Made by a program: the position numbers and the translations under genes. 64,000 nucleotides of DNA from Methylophilus sp. Its GTDB lineage: Bacteria; Pseudomonadota; Gammaproteobacteria; Burkholderiales; Methylophilaceae. Each line of letters opens with the position of its first letter. Positions within the stretch are counted from its first letter, which is position 1. Below, in pieces: positions 39,226-48,298 of the stretch. The stretch is taken from assembly GCA_030696695.1 (NCBI GenBank), contig JAUYRP010000002.1, positions 248,001 to 312,000 of the forward strand, written 5' to 3'. The notes beneath the pieces are model-generated. The model saw only the letters and a list, made by a program, of their open reading frames with translations. It did no database searches and was not told the origin of the DNA.

Positions 39226-40323
39226 ATGAAAGTATCAAACTTAGCTCCAGAGCATGTGCGTGCGATCGCGCCTTACCAAGGCGGCAAGCCTATCAGTGAA
39301 CTTGCCCGTGAAATGGGTTTAAACGAAGCAGATATTGTTAAATTGGCTTCAAATGAGAATCCATTAGGCATGAGCCCCAAAGCACAGATGGCGGTTGAAG
39401 ATGCGATTGGCGACATTGCGCGATATCCAGATGGCAATAGTTTTGCTTTGCGCGATGCGGTCAGTCAAAAATTTGGTGTGGCTACCAATCAAATAGTCTT
39501 TGGTAATGGCTCTAATGACATTTTAGAACTGAGTGCGCGCGCATTCTTGAGCGCAGGTGACGAAGCTATTTTTTCTCAACATGCGTTTGCTGTGTATCCA
39601 TTGGTTACTCAAGCTGTAGGCGCTACAGGTGTGATTGTGCCTGCAATAGCATTTGGCCATGATTTAGATGGTTTTTTAGCAGCAATTACTGATAAAACGC
39701 GTTTAATCTTTGTTGCTAACCCGAATAACCCTACTGGCACGCTCATCGCCAAAGATGTGCTGTATGCATTTTTAAAGCAAGTACCTACACATGTATTGGT
39801 GGTGCTAGATGAGGCTTATGATGAGTACTTATCAGCACAGCACAAATCAGAAGCGATTCATTGGTTAAAAGCATTTGATAATCTCATCATCTCGCGCACT
39901 TTCTCAAAAGCCTATGGCCTAGCTGGTTTAAGGGTCGGTTTTGGTTTAATGCATGCGGATGTGGCCGATATTTTGAATCGTGTACGTCAGCCGTTTAATG
40001 TGAACTCTATTGCACAGGCAGCTGCAGTTGCATCACTAGCGGATGAAGACTTTGTTCAGAAAAGCTATGCAGCAAATCAAGCAGGCATGATGCAATTGAC
40101 ACAAGGCCTTGCTAAATTAGGGCTAGATTTTATTCCATCTTACGCAAATTTTATTAGCGTTAAAGTACCCAACGCAAGCAAAGTGAATCAACAGTTACTG
40201 CAAAAAGGTGTGATTGTGAGACCGATTGCCAATTATGAAATGCCAGACTATTTGCGTGTAAGTATCGGTTTATTCAGTGAAAATGCACGCTTTTTACTGG
40301 CGTTAGAAGAAATATTGAAGTGA
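39226..40323 (+). CDS. hisC: Histidinol-phosphate aminotransferase
   Basis: A 365-residue class I/II aminotransferase; in pheA clusters it commonly also acts on phenylpyruvate and tyrosine precursors. The substrate segment KLASNENPLGMSP and the PLP lysine K228 in RTFSKAYGLAGLRVG are clear. An in-frame TTG at 39184 overlaps the pheA stop, but the ATG at 39226 yields the expected N-terminus MKVSNLAPEHVRAI. The ribosome site is weak. Confidence 0.92.
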   Translation: MKVSNLAPEHVRAIAPYQGGKPISELAREMGLNEADIVKLASNENPLGMSPKAQMAVEDAIGDIARYPDGNSFALRDAVSQKFGVATNQIVFGNGSNDILELSARAFLSAGDEAIFSQHAFAVYPLVTQAVGATGVIVPAIAFGHDLDGFLAAITDKTRLIFVANPNNPTGTLIAKDVLYAFLKQVPTHVLVVLDEAYDEYLSAQHKSEAIHWLKAFDNLIISRTFSKAYGLAGLRVGFGLMHADVADILNRVRQPFNVNSIAQAAAVASLADEDFVQKSYAANQAGMMQLTQGLAKLGLDFIPSYANFISVKVPNASKVNQQLLQKGVIVRPIANYEMPDYLRVSIGLFSENARFLLALEEILK

Positions 40324-40335
40324 AGAAATATTGAA

Positions 40336-41436
40336 ATGACTGAACAAGAAAAAATGCGTTACGAAAAGTTGGCGACTGATGATGTGCGTATACGCGAGAT
40401 CAAACCGTTGATTACGCCATTGGCGATGCTGGAGCGCATGAAAGAAAGCGCGGCAACTACACAGAATATATTAGAAACACGCGCGGCGATTCACCGGATT
40501 CTGCATCAAGCGGATGATCGATTATTGATTGTAGTAGGCCCTTGCTCTATTCATGATACAGAGGCTGGGATGGAATATGCACGTCGGTTACTAGATGTGC
40601 GTAAGCAACTCAGTGCAGATTTACTGATAGTGATGCGTGTATACTTTGAAAAACCACGTACTACTGTGGGCTGGAAGGGTTTGATTAACGACCCGCATCT
40701 AGATGGTACTTATGATATTAATGAAGGGTTATCACGAGCACGTAAATTTTTGCTGGATGTAAATGAAATAGGCATGCCAGCGGGTGCGGAGTTTTTGGAT
40801 ACCATTACCCCACAATACACCGCAGATTTGGTGAGTTGGGGTGCTATTGGTGCGCGTACTACGGAGTCACAGGTGCATCGTGAGTTGGCCTCTGGCTTAT
40901 CTTGTCCAGTAGGCTTTAAAAACGGTACCGATGGCAGTGTACGTGTAGCGATAGATGCCATTAAAACGGCAGCGAGTCCGCATCACTTTTTATCTGTGAC
41001 CAAAGAAGGGCAATCTGCGATTATTGCCACCACTGGTAATGAGGACTGCCATGTGATTTTACGTGGTGGTAAACACCCAAATTATGACGCAAAAAGTGTG
41101 GAAGCCGCATGCGATAACTTAGCGGATGCTGGCTTAGCGCCATTATTGATGATTGATTGTAGCCACGCCAATAGCCAAAAGCAGTATGAATTACAAAAAG
41201 AAGTGGCCAAAGACGTTGCTGACCAAGTCGCCAATGGGGATGCAAGGATTATAGGCCTCATGGTAGAGTCACACTTAAATGCAGGACGTCAAGAACATAC
41301 CCCAGGCTGTACTTTGGCTTATGGACAGTCGATTACGGATGCATGTCTAGGTTGGGAAGACAGTGTGCAAGTGTTGGAAGGTCTTGCCGACGCTGTGCGT
41401 AAAAGACGTCAAAAAAGGTTAAATGAAGAGCTTTAA
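40336..41436 (+). CDS. aroG: 3-deoxy-7-phosphoheptulonate (DAHP) synthase, class I
   Basis: First step of the shikimate pathway, from phosphoenolpyruvate and erythrose 4-phosphate. 366 residues of the AroFGH family: VVGPCSIHD, EKPRTTVGWKGLINDP and LMIDCSHANSQKQ are signatures. It replaces the tyrA-aroA genes that often follow hisC in related clusters. The feedback specificity (Phe, Tyr or Trp) was not determined, so the symbol is approximate. Confidence 0.92.
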   Translation: MTEQEKMRYEKLATDDVRIREIKPLITPLAMLERMKESAATTQNILETRAAIHRILHQADDRLLIVVGPCSIHDTEAGMEYARRLLDVRKQLSADLLIVMRVYFEKPRTTVGWKGLINDPHLDGTYDINEGLSRARKFLLDVNEIGMPAGAEFLDTITPQYTADLVSWGAIGARTTESQVHRELASGLSCPVGFKNGTDGSVRVAIDAIKTAASPHHFLSVTKEGQSAIIATTGNEDCHVILRGGKHPNYDAKSVEAACDNLADAGLAPLLMIDCSHANSQKQYELQKEVAKDVADQVANGDARIIGLMVESHLNAGRQEHTPGCTLAYGQSITDACLGWEDSVQVLEGLADAVRKRRQKRLNEEL

Positions 41437-41575
41437 TTTTCGAATATGTCAGCATCATGAAAATCACTAGCCGTTAATCATTGAAGCTTGCAGCGCTCTA
41501 AGTGAACGACTCCGTATAGTGTCAATCTTACTAATACATCAATAAGATGTTAACTATTTAAATTTGGAGATCATT

Positions 41576-41647
41576 ATGTGGACAACACCAGCAGCTACAG
41601 AAATGCGTTTTGGCTTTGAAGTCACAATGTACGTAATGAACAAGTAA
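41576..41647 (+). CDS. pqqA: PQQ precursor peptide PqqA
   Basis: A 23-residue peptide, the substrate from which pyrroloquinoline quinone is built. It contains the family core EVTMY with E15 and Y19, the two residues joined and excised to form PQQ, and the typical aromatic N-terminus (MWTTPAATEMRFGF). TTGGAGA precedes the ATG by 6 bases. It is followed by a strong hairpin and then pqqB. Confidence 0.95.
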   Translation: MWTTPAATEMRFGFEVTMYVMNK

Positions 41648-41659
41648 TTGTTCCGTACT

Positions 41660-41687
41660 AAAGGCTGCCTAATTAGGCAGCCTTTTT
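41660..41687 (+). terminator. Attenuator-like terminator between pqqA and pqqB
   Basis: AAAGGCTGCCT (41660-41670), loop AATT, AGGCAGCCTTT (41675-41685), followed by T. Placed 12 bases after pqqA, it would stop most transcripts and give PqqA substrate in excess over the enzymes. Confidence 0.9.
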
Positions 41688-41733
41688 CACATCTTTAACA
41701 GATTTTGTAATCATACATTAAGAAGTTTAACTC

Positions 41734-42651
41734 ATGCACATACATGTACTAGGTGCCGCAGCGGGCGGTGGTTTTCCTCAATGGAACTGTAATTGTTTCA
41801 ATTGCGATGGTTTGCGTAAAGGCACAATTAAAGCCACCAAACGTACACAATCTTCTATTTGTGTGAGCGGAGATGGGGTGAACTGGGTGTTATTTAATGC
41901 GTCGCCAGATGTGTTGCAGCAGATCCAAGACTTTGCCCCATTGCAACCAGGCCGTGCAATTCGTGACTCTGGTATTCAAGCCATTATTTTGATTGATGCT
42001 CAGATTGACCACACCACAGGGTTATTTATGTTGCGTGAAGGTAAAGTGAAACGGGAGATTTATTGCACAGACATGGTGTATGAAGATTTGACCAGTGGTA
42101 ATCAGATTTTAAATATTCTGGGCCATTACTGTGGTACTAATCATCATCAAGTGCCGATTGATGGCAACACTAGTTTTGAAATACCTAACGTCCCCAATTT
42201 AAGATTTACTGCAGTGGCACTCAAAAGTGCAGCGCCACCGTATTCACCACACCGCAATGATCCACATCCGGGTGACACGATTGGTGTGTTGATTGAAGAA
42301 ATAAGCAGTGGTAAAAAATGTTGGTACTCACCAGGGTTGGGTGAAATTGAACCGCACTTACCACCACTGATGAATCAGGCAGATTGTATTATGGTAGATG
42401 GTACCTTTTGGACTGATACCGAGATGATAGACATGGGGTTAATGACGAAAACTGCGCGCAGCATTGGGCATAATCCGCAATCTGGCGCAGGAGGTATGAT
42501 AGAGAAGCTAAACGAATTTGGTGATGTGCGTAAAGTATTGATTCATATCAACAATACCAATCCTATTTTAAGAGAAGATTCTGCAGAGCGCGCTATCCTA
42601 GACACACACAAGATAGAAGTAGCGTATGACGGTATGGACATTATCCTCTAG
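41734..42651 (+). CDS. pqqB: PQQ biosynthesis protein PqqB
   Basis: A metallo-beta-lactamase-fold protein of 305 residues, thought to hydroxylate a tyrosine-derived intermediate. HVLGAAAGGGFPQWNCNC is the diagnostic N-terminus, and DAQIDHTTGL holds the modified metal motif. It follows the pqqA hairpin by 46 bases and is probably read by transcripts that pass it. Confidence 0.95.
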   Translation: MHIHVLGAAAGGGFPQWNCNCFNCDGLRKGTIKATKRTQSSICVSGDGVNWVLFNASPDVLQQIQDFAPLQPGRAIRDSGIQAIILIDAQIDHTTGLFMLREGKVKREIYCTDMVYEDLTSGNQILNILGHYCGTNHHQVPIDGNTSFEIPNVPNLRFTAVALKSAAPPYSPHRNDPHPGDTIGVLIEEISSGKKCWYSPGLGEIEPHLPPLMNQADCIMVDGTFWTDTEMIDMGLMTKTARSIGHNPQSGAGGMIEKLNEFGDVRKVLIHINNTNPILREDSAERAILDTHKIEVAYDGMDIIL

Positions 42652-42783
42652 GGAAAATCAAATTTCGTCATGATGCCATGTTGCTTTAAAATTTTTTATT
42701 ACTTACATACTTTAATGTATGCTGCGTTCAAAAAATTTCTCGCGCCTCGCCTCATTTAGAATTTTGAATTTTGGAGAATTAGA

Positions 42784-43548
42784 ATGAATGCATTAACAAA
42801 AGATCAACTCCCTTGGACACGCGAAGAGTTTGAAGATAAGTTGCGCCAAAAGGGGCAGGGTTATCACATCTATCATCCATTTCACGTGATGATGTATGAA
42901 GGTAAGTTAACCAAGGAACAGTTGCAGAGTTGGGTAGCGAATCGATTTTATTATCAAATTGCAATTCCCATGAAAGATGCAGCGATTTTATCCAATTGCC
43001 CTGACAAAGAAGTGCGCAAACAGTGGATAGTGCGTATTACAGACCATGATGGTGTGGACGGACAAGTGGGTGGTATTGAAGCATGGATACAATTAGGTGA
43101 GGCTGTGGGTTTGACGCGCGAGCAGGTGACGAGCTTAGACATGGTGAGTCCAGGTGTACGCTTTGCTGTGGATGCTTACATTAACTTTGCTAAACAACGT
43201 CCATGGCAAGAATCCGTATGCTCAAGCTTAACGGAGTTATTTGCTCCGCATATTCATCAGCAGCGCATTAGCTCATGGCCGAGCATGTATCCTTGGATTA
43301 AAGAAGAAGGTTTGTCTTACTTTAAAAAGCGCTTAACCGAAGCACGTCGTGATGTTGAGCAAGGCCTCAGTGTCACGCTAGATTATTTTAGTACCTCACG
43401 TGAAATGCAATTGAAAGCGTTGGAAATTTTGCAATTTAAGCTAAATGTCCTATGGGTAATTGCAGATTCGATTATGTTGGCAAGTACAGACATTAAAACG
43501 GAAGGGCGTGATTACCTGCGCCAACCAGTTATTCATTTCGATAAGTAG
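42784..43548 (+). CDS. pqqC: Pyrroloquinoline-quinone synthase PqqC
   Basis: Performs the final ring closure and eight-electron oxidation to PQQ using oxygen. 254 residues of the TenA-like helical fold; [16 protein letters not shown] and [20 protein letters not shown] are strongly conserved. GGAGAA precedes the ATG. A 132-base AT-rich gap separates it from pqqB and contains CATAC/GTATG, a short hairpin, so a secondary promoter here is possible. Confidence 0.96.
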   Translation: MNALTKDQLPWTREEFEDKLRQKGQGYHIYHPFHVMMYEGKLTKEQLQSWVANRFYYQIAIPMKDAAILSNCPDKEVRKQWIVRITDHDGVDGQVGGIEAWIQLGEAVGLTREQVTSLDMVSPGVRFAVDAYINFAKQRPWQESVCSSLTELFAPHIHQQRISSWPSMYPWIKEEGLSYFKKRLTEARRDVEQGLSVTLDYFSTSREMQLKALEILQFKLNVLWVIADSIMLASTDIKTEGRDYLRQPVIHFDK

Positions 43549-43561
43549 AAAAAAGCAATTT

Positions 43562-43846
43562 ATGGAAAACAATATTCAGCCTACAGATATTTACGCATTG
43601 GCATTTCATCATCGTTTCCAGTGGGAAGAGGCACAGAACAGCTATGTGATTCTTTTCCCTGAAGGCATGGTCAAACTACATGGTGGCGCAGGAGAAGTGA
43701 TTAAGCGGCTAGATGGTAAAGTATCTGTAGCGGATGTTGTCGCAGATTTAAAGGCAACTTTCCCGGATGCGCAAGACATTGAAAAAGATATTCTGGGGAT
43801 GTTTGATTTGGCTGTGGGTAAAGCCTGGTTGAGAAAAGTGAATTAA
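43562..43846 (+). CDS. pqqD: PqqA-binding protein PqqD
   Basis: The peptide chaperone that presents PqqA to PqqE. 94 residues in the winged-helix RRE fold: FQWEEAQNSYVILFPEGMVKL and the C-terminal helix typical of PqqD. The frame is open far upstream inside pqqC, but the ATG at 43562, 13 bases after the pqqC stop, gives the family length. pqqE follows after 23 bases. Confidence 0.94.
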   Translation: MENNIQPTDIYALAFHHRFQWEEAQNSYVILFPEGMVKLHGGAGEVIKRLDGKVSVADVVADLKATFPDAQDIEKDILGMFDLAVGKAWLRKVN

Positions 43847-43869
43847 GCAGGCTTTAAAGGAGTAACAAC

Positions 43870-45102
43870 ATGACACAAGCTTCATTAGGTGATTCAGTCG
43901 TACAGAAAGAAGTGCACGCACAAGCACAAAACAATGGTGTTGCCGCAAACATTACGCATACGCAACCGCTGTGGCTGTTAGCAGAAGTGACGTATCGTTG
44001 CCCGTTGCATTGTGCCTTTTGTTACAACCCAACCGATTACGATAAGCATACACAAAACGAATTAAGCACTGAGCAATGGATTCAAGCCTTGCGCGATGCA
44101 CGTAAGATGGGTGCGATTCAGTTAGGTATTTCTGGTGGTGAGCCATTATTACGTGATGACATTGAAGATATCGTGATTGAGGCGAAGAAGCTTGGTTATT
44201 ACAGCAACTTGATTACTTCAGGTGTAGGTTTAACTGAAAAACGCATTCAGGCCTTTAAAGAAGGTGGTTTGGACCACATTCAGTTATCCATGCATGACAT
44301 TACCGAAGAAATTAACAATTTTATTACCAATACTAGAACCTTTGAGCTGAAGAAAAAAGTAGCTGCAATGATTAAAAATCATGGCTACCCAATGGTATTG
44401 AATGTAGTAATTCACCGCTATAACATTGGCCATATCAAAGAAATTTTAGAGATGGCAGAAGCGCTTGGTGCGGATTACGTAGAGTTAGCGAACACGCAAT
44501 ACTATGGTTGGTCTTTGGTCAATCGTAGCCAACTTATGCCATTGAAAGAACAAATTGATGAAGCCGAGCGCATCACCAATGAGTTCCGTCAAAAAGTGGG
44601 CAATAAGATGAAAATATTTTTTGTGGTGCCCGATTACTTTGGTAATCGCCCCAAAAAATGTATGAATGGTTGGGGTGAGGTGTTTATGATTGTCACCGCC
44701 AATGGTGATGTATTGCCTTGTCATTCTGCGCGTGTTTTGCCGAATATTGAATTCCCAAATGTGCGTGATAAAGGCTTAGAGTGGGCATGGAAAGACTCAC
44801 CCGCGTTTAACAAATATCGCGGTGATGATTGGATGAAAGAGCCTTGCCGCAGTTGCCCTGAAAAAGAGAATGATTTGGGTGGTTGTCGTTGTCAGGCATT
44901 CTTGTTGAGTGGTGATGCCGAAAGTGCGGATCCTGTATGCTCACTTTCACCTAACCATCATTTAATTGAGCAAGCGATTGAGGAATCCAAAAATCCGCAG
45001 ATTCAAGCGCAACCGATTATTTTTAGAACCGATAAAAACTCTAAAAAATATGCCAGTGGTGAATCGAAAGAGCGGGTAGAAGACTTTCACGCTTTACCGT
45101 AA
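43870..45102 (+). CDS. pqqE: PqqA peptide cyclase PqqE (radical SAM, SPASM)
   Basis: Joins Glu and Tyr of PqqA through a carbon-carbon bond. 410 residues; the radical-SAM cluster cysteines are C44, C48 and C51 (RCPLHCAFC), GISGGEPLLRDD follows, and the SPASM region has the auxiliary-cluster cysteines from CMNGWGE to the terminal CRSCPEKEN...CRC segment. AGGAG lies 9 bases before the ATG. It closes the pqqABCDE operon. Confidence 0.97.
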   Translation: MTQASLGDSVVQKEVHAQAQNNGVAANITHTQPLWLLAEVTYRCPLHCAFCYNPTDYDKHTQNELSTEQWIQALRDARKMGAIQLGISGGEPLLRDDIEDIVIEAKKLGYYSNLITSGVGLTEKRIQAFKEGGLDHIQLSMHDITEEINNFITNTRTFELKKKVAAMIKNHGYPMVLNVVIHRYNIGHIKEILEMAEALGADYVELANTQYYGWSLVNRSQLMPLKEQIDEAERITNEFRQKVGNKMKIFFVVPDYFGNRPKKCMNGWGEVFMIVTANGDVLPCHSARVLPNIEFPNVRDKGLEWAWKDSPAFNKYRGDDWMKEPCRSCPEKENDLGGCRCQAFLLSGDAESADPVCSLSPNHHLIEQAIEESKNPQIQAQPIIFRTDKNSKKYASGESKERVEDFHALP

Positions 45103-45127
45103 CTACTTATTTTCAAGGCTATAATAC

Positions 45128-45152
45128 AAGGCGCTGTCATGGCGCCTTTTTT
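45128..45152 (+). terminator. Rho-independent terminator after pqqE
   Basis: AAGGCGC (45128-45134), loop, GCGCCTT (45142-45148) and a run of T. It ends the pqq operon 26 bases after pqqE. Confidence 0.85.
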
Positions 45153-45202
45153 ATTCGAGTATTCATAAACGCAAGCACCCTAAATACAAGCAGACTTTCA
45201 TT

Positions 45203-46381
45203 TTGAAAACACACTCTATTTTTCTCGTCTATGTATTGGCCGCACTAGCAGCACTTGCGCCATTTGCTATTGATACTTATCTACCTGCATTTCATGTAAT
45301 GGGTACTGAGCTTGGCACATCCGATTTACATATCCAGCAAAGCCTTACTTTCTACTTATTGCCTTATGCCGCGATGACGCTATGGCATGGCGCAATATCT
45401 GATGCCATCGGCCGTATCACTACCATTAAATGGGGTTTGGGGATTTTTGTATTAGCGAGTATCGGTTGTGCGTTTGCGCCTAATGTAGAAACGCTTTGGT
45501 TTTTTAGGGCGTTACAAGGTGCCAGTGGTGGCGCGGGTAACACTGTAGCACGTGCCATGGTGCGCGATTTGTTTGAAGGCGCACAGGCGCAGCGTGTGAT
45601 GGCGACAGTACAAATGTTGTTTGGCATAGCACCTGCGGTAGCACCAATTATTGGCGGGTTTTTGCTAGGCATCCATTGGCAAGCGATTTTTATCTTTTTA
45701 GCGCTCTATGCTGCGGTGAGCCTTTGGGCTGCTGTTAAGTTTTTGCCAGAGACCATGCCTGTAGAAAAGCGAATTCAGCTATCTGCACGCAGTGTGCTCA
45801 AAAGTTATAAATCACTCTACACAGATGCAGAATTTGCCAAATTAGTCACAGCGATCGGTGCAAACTTTTCAGGCTTTTTTATCTATGTGCTGGCAAGCCC
45901 GGTTTTTTTGGGGAAGCATTTAGGCTTAAACCCGCAGCAGTATGGCTATTTGTTTATTCCTACCGTTACAGGCATGGTATTGGGTTCCTATTTGGCAAAA
46001 CGTGCAGCCGGGCGATATTCATCACATTTGGTCTTAAAGTTAGCATATCTGTGGATGGCTATCATGGCGCTGATTAATCTACTTGTTTGCTATACGCAAC
46101 CTATTAGCGTTTATGCCAATATTTTACCTGTTGCTTTGTTCAATGTAGGCATGGCGATGTGTATGCCCATACTCTCCATAGCTGCATTAGACCGCCATCC
46201 AAGAATTCGCGGCACTGCGGCTTCTGGCCAGGCGTTTATGCAAATGCTCTTGTCAACAGTATCTGCTGGCATCGTGGTACCACTTGTTTGGTTCTCTCCA
46301 CTTGGCTTGGCTTGGGCGATGCTAGCCTATCTTGCTATTGGTTTAGTGATGGCAAGTACCACACAGCTTTGGAAAAAATAA
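45203..46381 (+). CDS. Bcr/CflA family multidrug efflux MFS transporter
   Basis: A 392-residue inner membrane protein with about 12 hydrophobic helices. The Bcr/CflA signature near the first helix, LAPFAIDTYLPAF, and the MFS loop motif HGAISDAIGR are visible. Such proteins export drugs such as bicyclomycin or chloramphenicol; the natural substrate is unknown. The start appears to be TTG at 45203. Its stop nearly touches the stop of the convergent DUF4126 gene. Confidence 0.87.
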   Translation: MKTHSIFLVYVLAALAALAPFAIDTYLPAFHVMGTELGTSDLHIQQSLTFYLLPYAAMTLWHGAISDAIGRITTIKWGLGIFVLASIGCAFAPNVETLWFFRALQGASGGAGNTVARAMVRDLFEGAQAQRVMATVQMLFGIAPAVAPIIGGFLLGIHWQAIFIFLALYAAVSLWAAVKFLPETMPVEKRIQLSARSVLKSYKSLYTDAEFAKLVTAIGANFSGFFIYVLASPVFLGKHLGLNPQQYGYLFIPTVTGMVLGSYLAKRAAGRYSSHLVLKLAYLWMAIMALINLLVCYTQPISVYANILPVALFNVGMAMCMPILSIAALDRHPRIRGTAASGQAFMQMLLSTVSAGIVVPLVWFSPLGLAWAMLAYLAIGLVMASTTQLWKK

Positions 46382-46382
46382 T

Positions 46383-47003
46383 TTAGTTAGAGGATAAACG
46401 CAATATTCTACTAAGTTGATTCAACACAAGTTTGATACCGCGCCATAGTTTGGGCAACATCCACAGCATGACAAAGACCAGCAAGAGGATGACGCCAATA
46501 AATACCATAGGGTGTGCGAGTGCAAGCCATCCACCACCCAACCATAAGCCATCCTCTCCCAATGACGTGGTGACATTGCTCACTGGTTCTGGTGATGTGT
46601 TGATCAGCGCGCGGCTACCCGCCTTAGTAGCGTGAGTGATACCAGTCAGTGATCCACCTAGTAAAACCGCTAACGTCGCTATTATGGGGTCACTGGTGTT
46701 CATTGCACCCATGGCTAGCAAAGCGCCTGCAGGAATCCGAATAAACGTTTGAACACTATCCCACATGCTATCTACGTATGGAATTTTGTCTGCTAAAAAC
46801 TCTACCAGCATTAATGCACCAGCTACTGCAAGGACTGCAGGGTGACGCAATATATCGAGTGTTTGAGGCAGTTGCAAATACCCATATCGGCTGAGTAAGC
46901 CCACTGCAAATACCGTGGCATAGAGTCTAAAGCCACTCGCCCAACTTAATCCACTGGCTAATGCAAAGCTAGAAATTGCATCCATATAGTCGTTTTGTTC
47001 CAC
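46383..47003 (-). CDS. DUF4126 family membrane protein
   Basis: A 206-residue membrane protein with hydrophobic segments at about 10-40, 50-75, 88-120 and 155-190; the opening ALASGLSWASGFRLYATVFA and the glycine-rich LGGSLTGITHATKAGSR are characteristic of DUF4126. The function of the family is unknown. It is transcribed alone, convergent with the MFS gene and divergent from the helical protein at 47142. Confidence 0.8.
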   Translation of the reverse strand: MEQNDYMDAISSFALASGLSWASGFRLYATVFAVGLLSRYGYLQLPQTLDILRHPAVLAVAGALMLVEFLADKIPYVDSMWDSVQTFIRIPAGALLAMGAMNTSDPIIATLAVLLGGSLTGITHATKAGSRALINTSPEPVSNVTTSLGEDGLWLGGGWLALAHPMVFIGVILLLVFVMLWMLPKLWRGIKLVLNQLSRILRLSSN

Positions 47004-47141
47004 AGATTCATAGACATTTACCTTTGCTAGTATAACGATTAATCATTGTAGATAAATCAAGTTTAACTTGGATAGACCGATATACACTTAAAGAGAGCGT
47101 AATGACCTATATGCTCTCAATACAGGAAAATGGAGTTTGAT

Positions 47142-47795
47142 ATGACCACACGTGAGCAAGATGCCTTAAAAGCTTATTTAAATTTATTAGAGCGCAAAGG
47201 CGTACCAGAGGTAAAGTTGATTCAGCGCCAATATATTATTTTGCGTTTAGTACCATTTATTGAACACATTGAATTAGACGGCTTGCATTATCGTGAGGCG
47301 GTAGATCAATTATTTAAAAAATTAGATCCTGCAGAATGGGCGATTTGCATTCCAGTCATTCGTGATTACTTTTCATTTTGGGTAAAAGATATCAAAGCCA
47401 TCGCAGGCATGAATCAAGACCATGCATTTGAAGCGAATGCAAAGTCGTGGCAACCTGAAACCCGCGACTTAAAAGCGCTATGGGAGTCACTAGACAAGGC
47501 AACATTGACGAATGTGGAAGTCAAACCTTTAGAAACTTATGAAAACGCATTACGTAGCCGTGGCGCAGATGACTCATTTATCGATACACGTCGAAAATTA
47601 GCAAAACTATTACTTTTAAGATTACGTGATGTGCCGCACAAGCAACCCAACGCATATCGCAAAGTGATTGATGCAAATTTGCCTTTATTCACCACTGATG
47701 AAACGCATCATACCTTTTTAAATGTGGGCAGAGAGTTTTACTACTTTTGGAAGGGCGATGGCAACGCAATGCAACAACTAGCCATGGCTGCCTAA
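47142..47795 (+). CDS. Unrecognised helical protein
   Basis: A 217-residue soluble protein I do not recognise. It is charged, predicted mostly helical and rich in aromatic residues near the end (NVGREFYYFWKG), with no signal peptide, membrane helix or obvious metal site. The ATG at 47130 is in frame, but GGAG (47131-47134) sits 7 bases ahead of the ATG at 47142, which is preferred. It is a single-gene unit ended by a symmetrical terminator. Confidence 0.75.
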   Translation: MTTREQDALKAYLNLLERKGVPEVKLIQRQYIILRLVPFIEHIELDGLHYREAVDQLFKKLDPAEWAICIPVIRDYFSFWVKDIKAIAGMNQDHAFEANAKSWQPETRDLKALWESLDKATLTNVEVKPLETYENALRSRGADDSFIDTRRKLAKLLLLRLRDVPHKQPNAYRKVIDANLPLFTTDETHHTFLNVGREFYYFWKGDGNAMQQLAMAA

Positions 47796-47808
47796 GTTAG
47801 CAGGTATT

Positions 47809-47839
47809 AAAAAAAGGAGACCGTTGGTCTCCTTTTTTT
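47809..47839. terminator. Bidirectional rho-independent terminator
   Basis: Seven A, GGAGACC, loop GTT, GGTCTCC, seven T: a perfect 14-base-pair stem that reads as a terminator on both strands. It lies between the convergent helical-protein gene (ends 47795) and fdxA (ends 47891) and can serve both. Confidence 0.95.
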
Positions 47840-47890
47840 GTGTGTTGCATTCAGCAATCAGCATGCTGAATCAAATTACTTTATCACAAA

Positions 47891-48214
47891 TTACTCTATC
47901 AATAGTTCAGCTTTACCAGGCACACCATTCATGGCGTCGGCATCTTCCAGCGGTGCTTTACGCGCACTGATCACTGGCCAAATTTTGGCCAGTCTGGCAT
48001 TGATTTCAATGAACTCTTGCTGGTCTGCAGGTACGTCATCTTCAGCAAAGATAGCTTCAGCAGGGCACTCAGCCACGCATAATGTGCAATCAATACACTC
48101 ATCAGGATTGATGGCCAAAAAATTTGGGCCTTCGACAAAACAATCCACCGGGCATACATCTACGCAATCGGTAAATTTACATTGAATACAATTTTCTGTA
48201 ACGACATAAGTCAT
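47891..48214 (-). CDS. fdxA: Seven-iron ferredoxin FdxA
   Basis: A 107-residue ferredoxin carrying one [3Fe-4S] and one [4Fe-4S] cluster, judged from [18 protein letters not shown] and [12 protein letters not shown]. It carries electrons in the cytoplasm. It lies 84 bases downstream of cysN on the same strand; it could be cotranscribed and might donate electrons to the sulfite reductase, which has no flavoprotein partner here, but FdxA is also a common stand-alone gene. Confidence 0.94.
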   Translation of the reverse strand: MTYVVTENCIQCKFTDCVDVCPVDCFVEGPNFLAINPDECIDCTLCVAECPAEAIFAEDDVPADQQEFIEINARLAKIWPVISARKAPLEDADAMNGVPGKAELLIE

Positions 48215-48298
48215 GTTATTTCCTTTGCAGCTTTTACAAGCTAAAACGTTATTTTATTTCAATTTAACTAAAATGGCGATTTGTGGCGTTGATATTGA

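Noticed and set aside
45120-45125. TATAAT downstream of pqqE as a promoter for the MFS gene
   Set aside because: A terminator hairpin at 45128-45152 follows at once, so a transcript from here would stop; probably a chance box.
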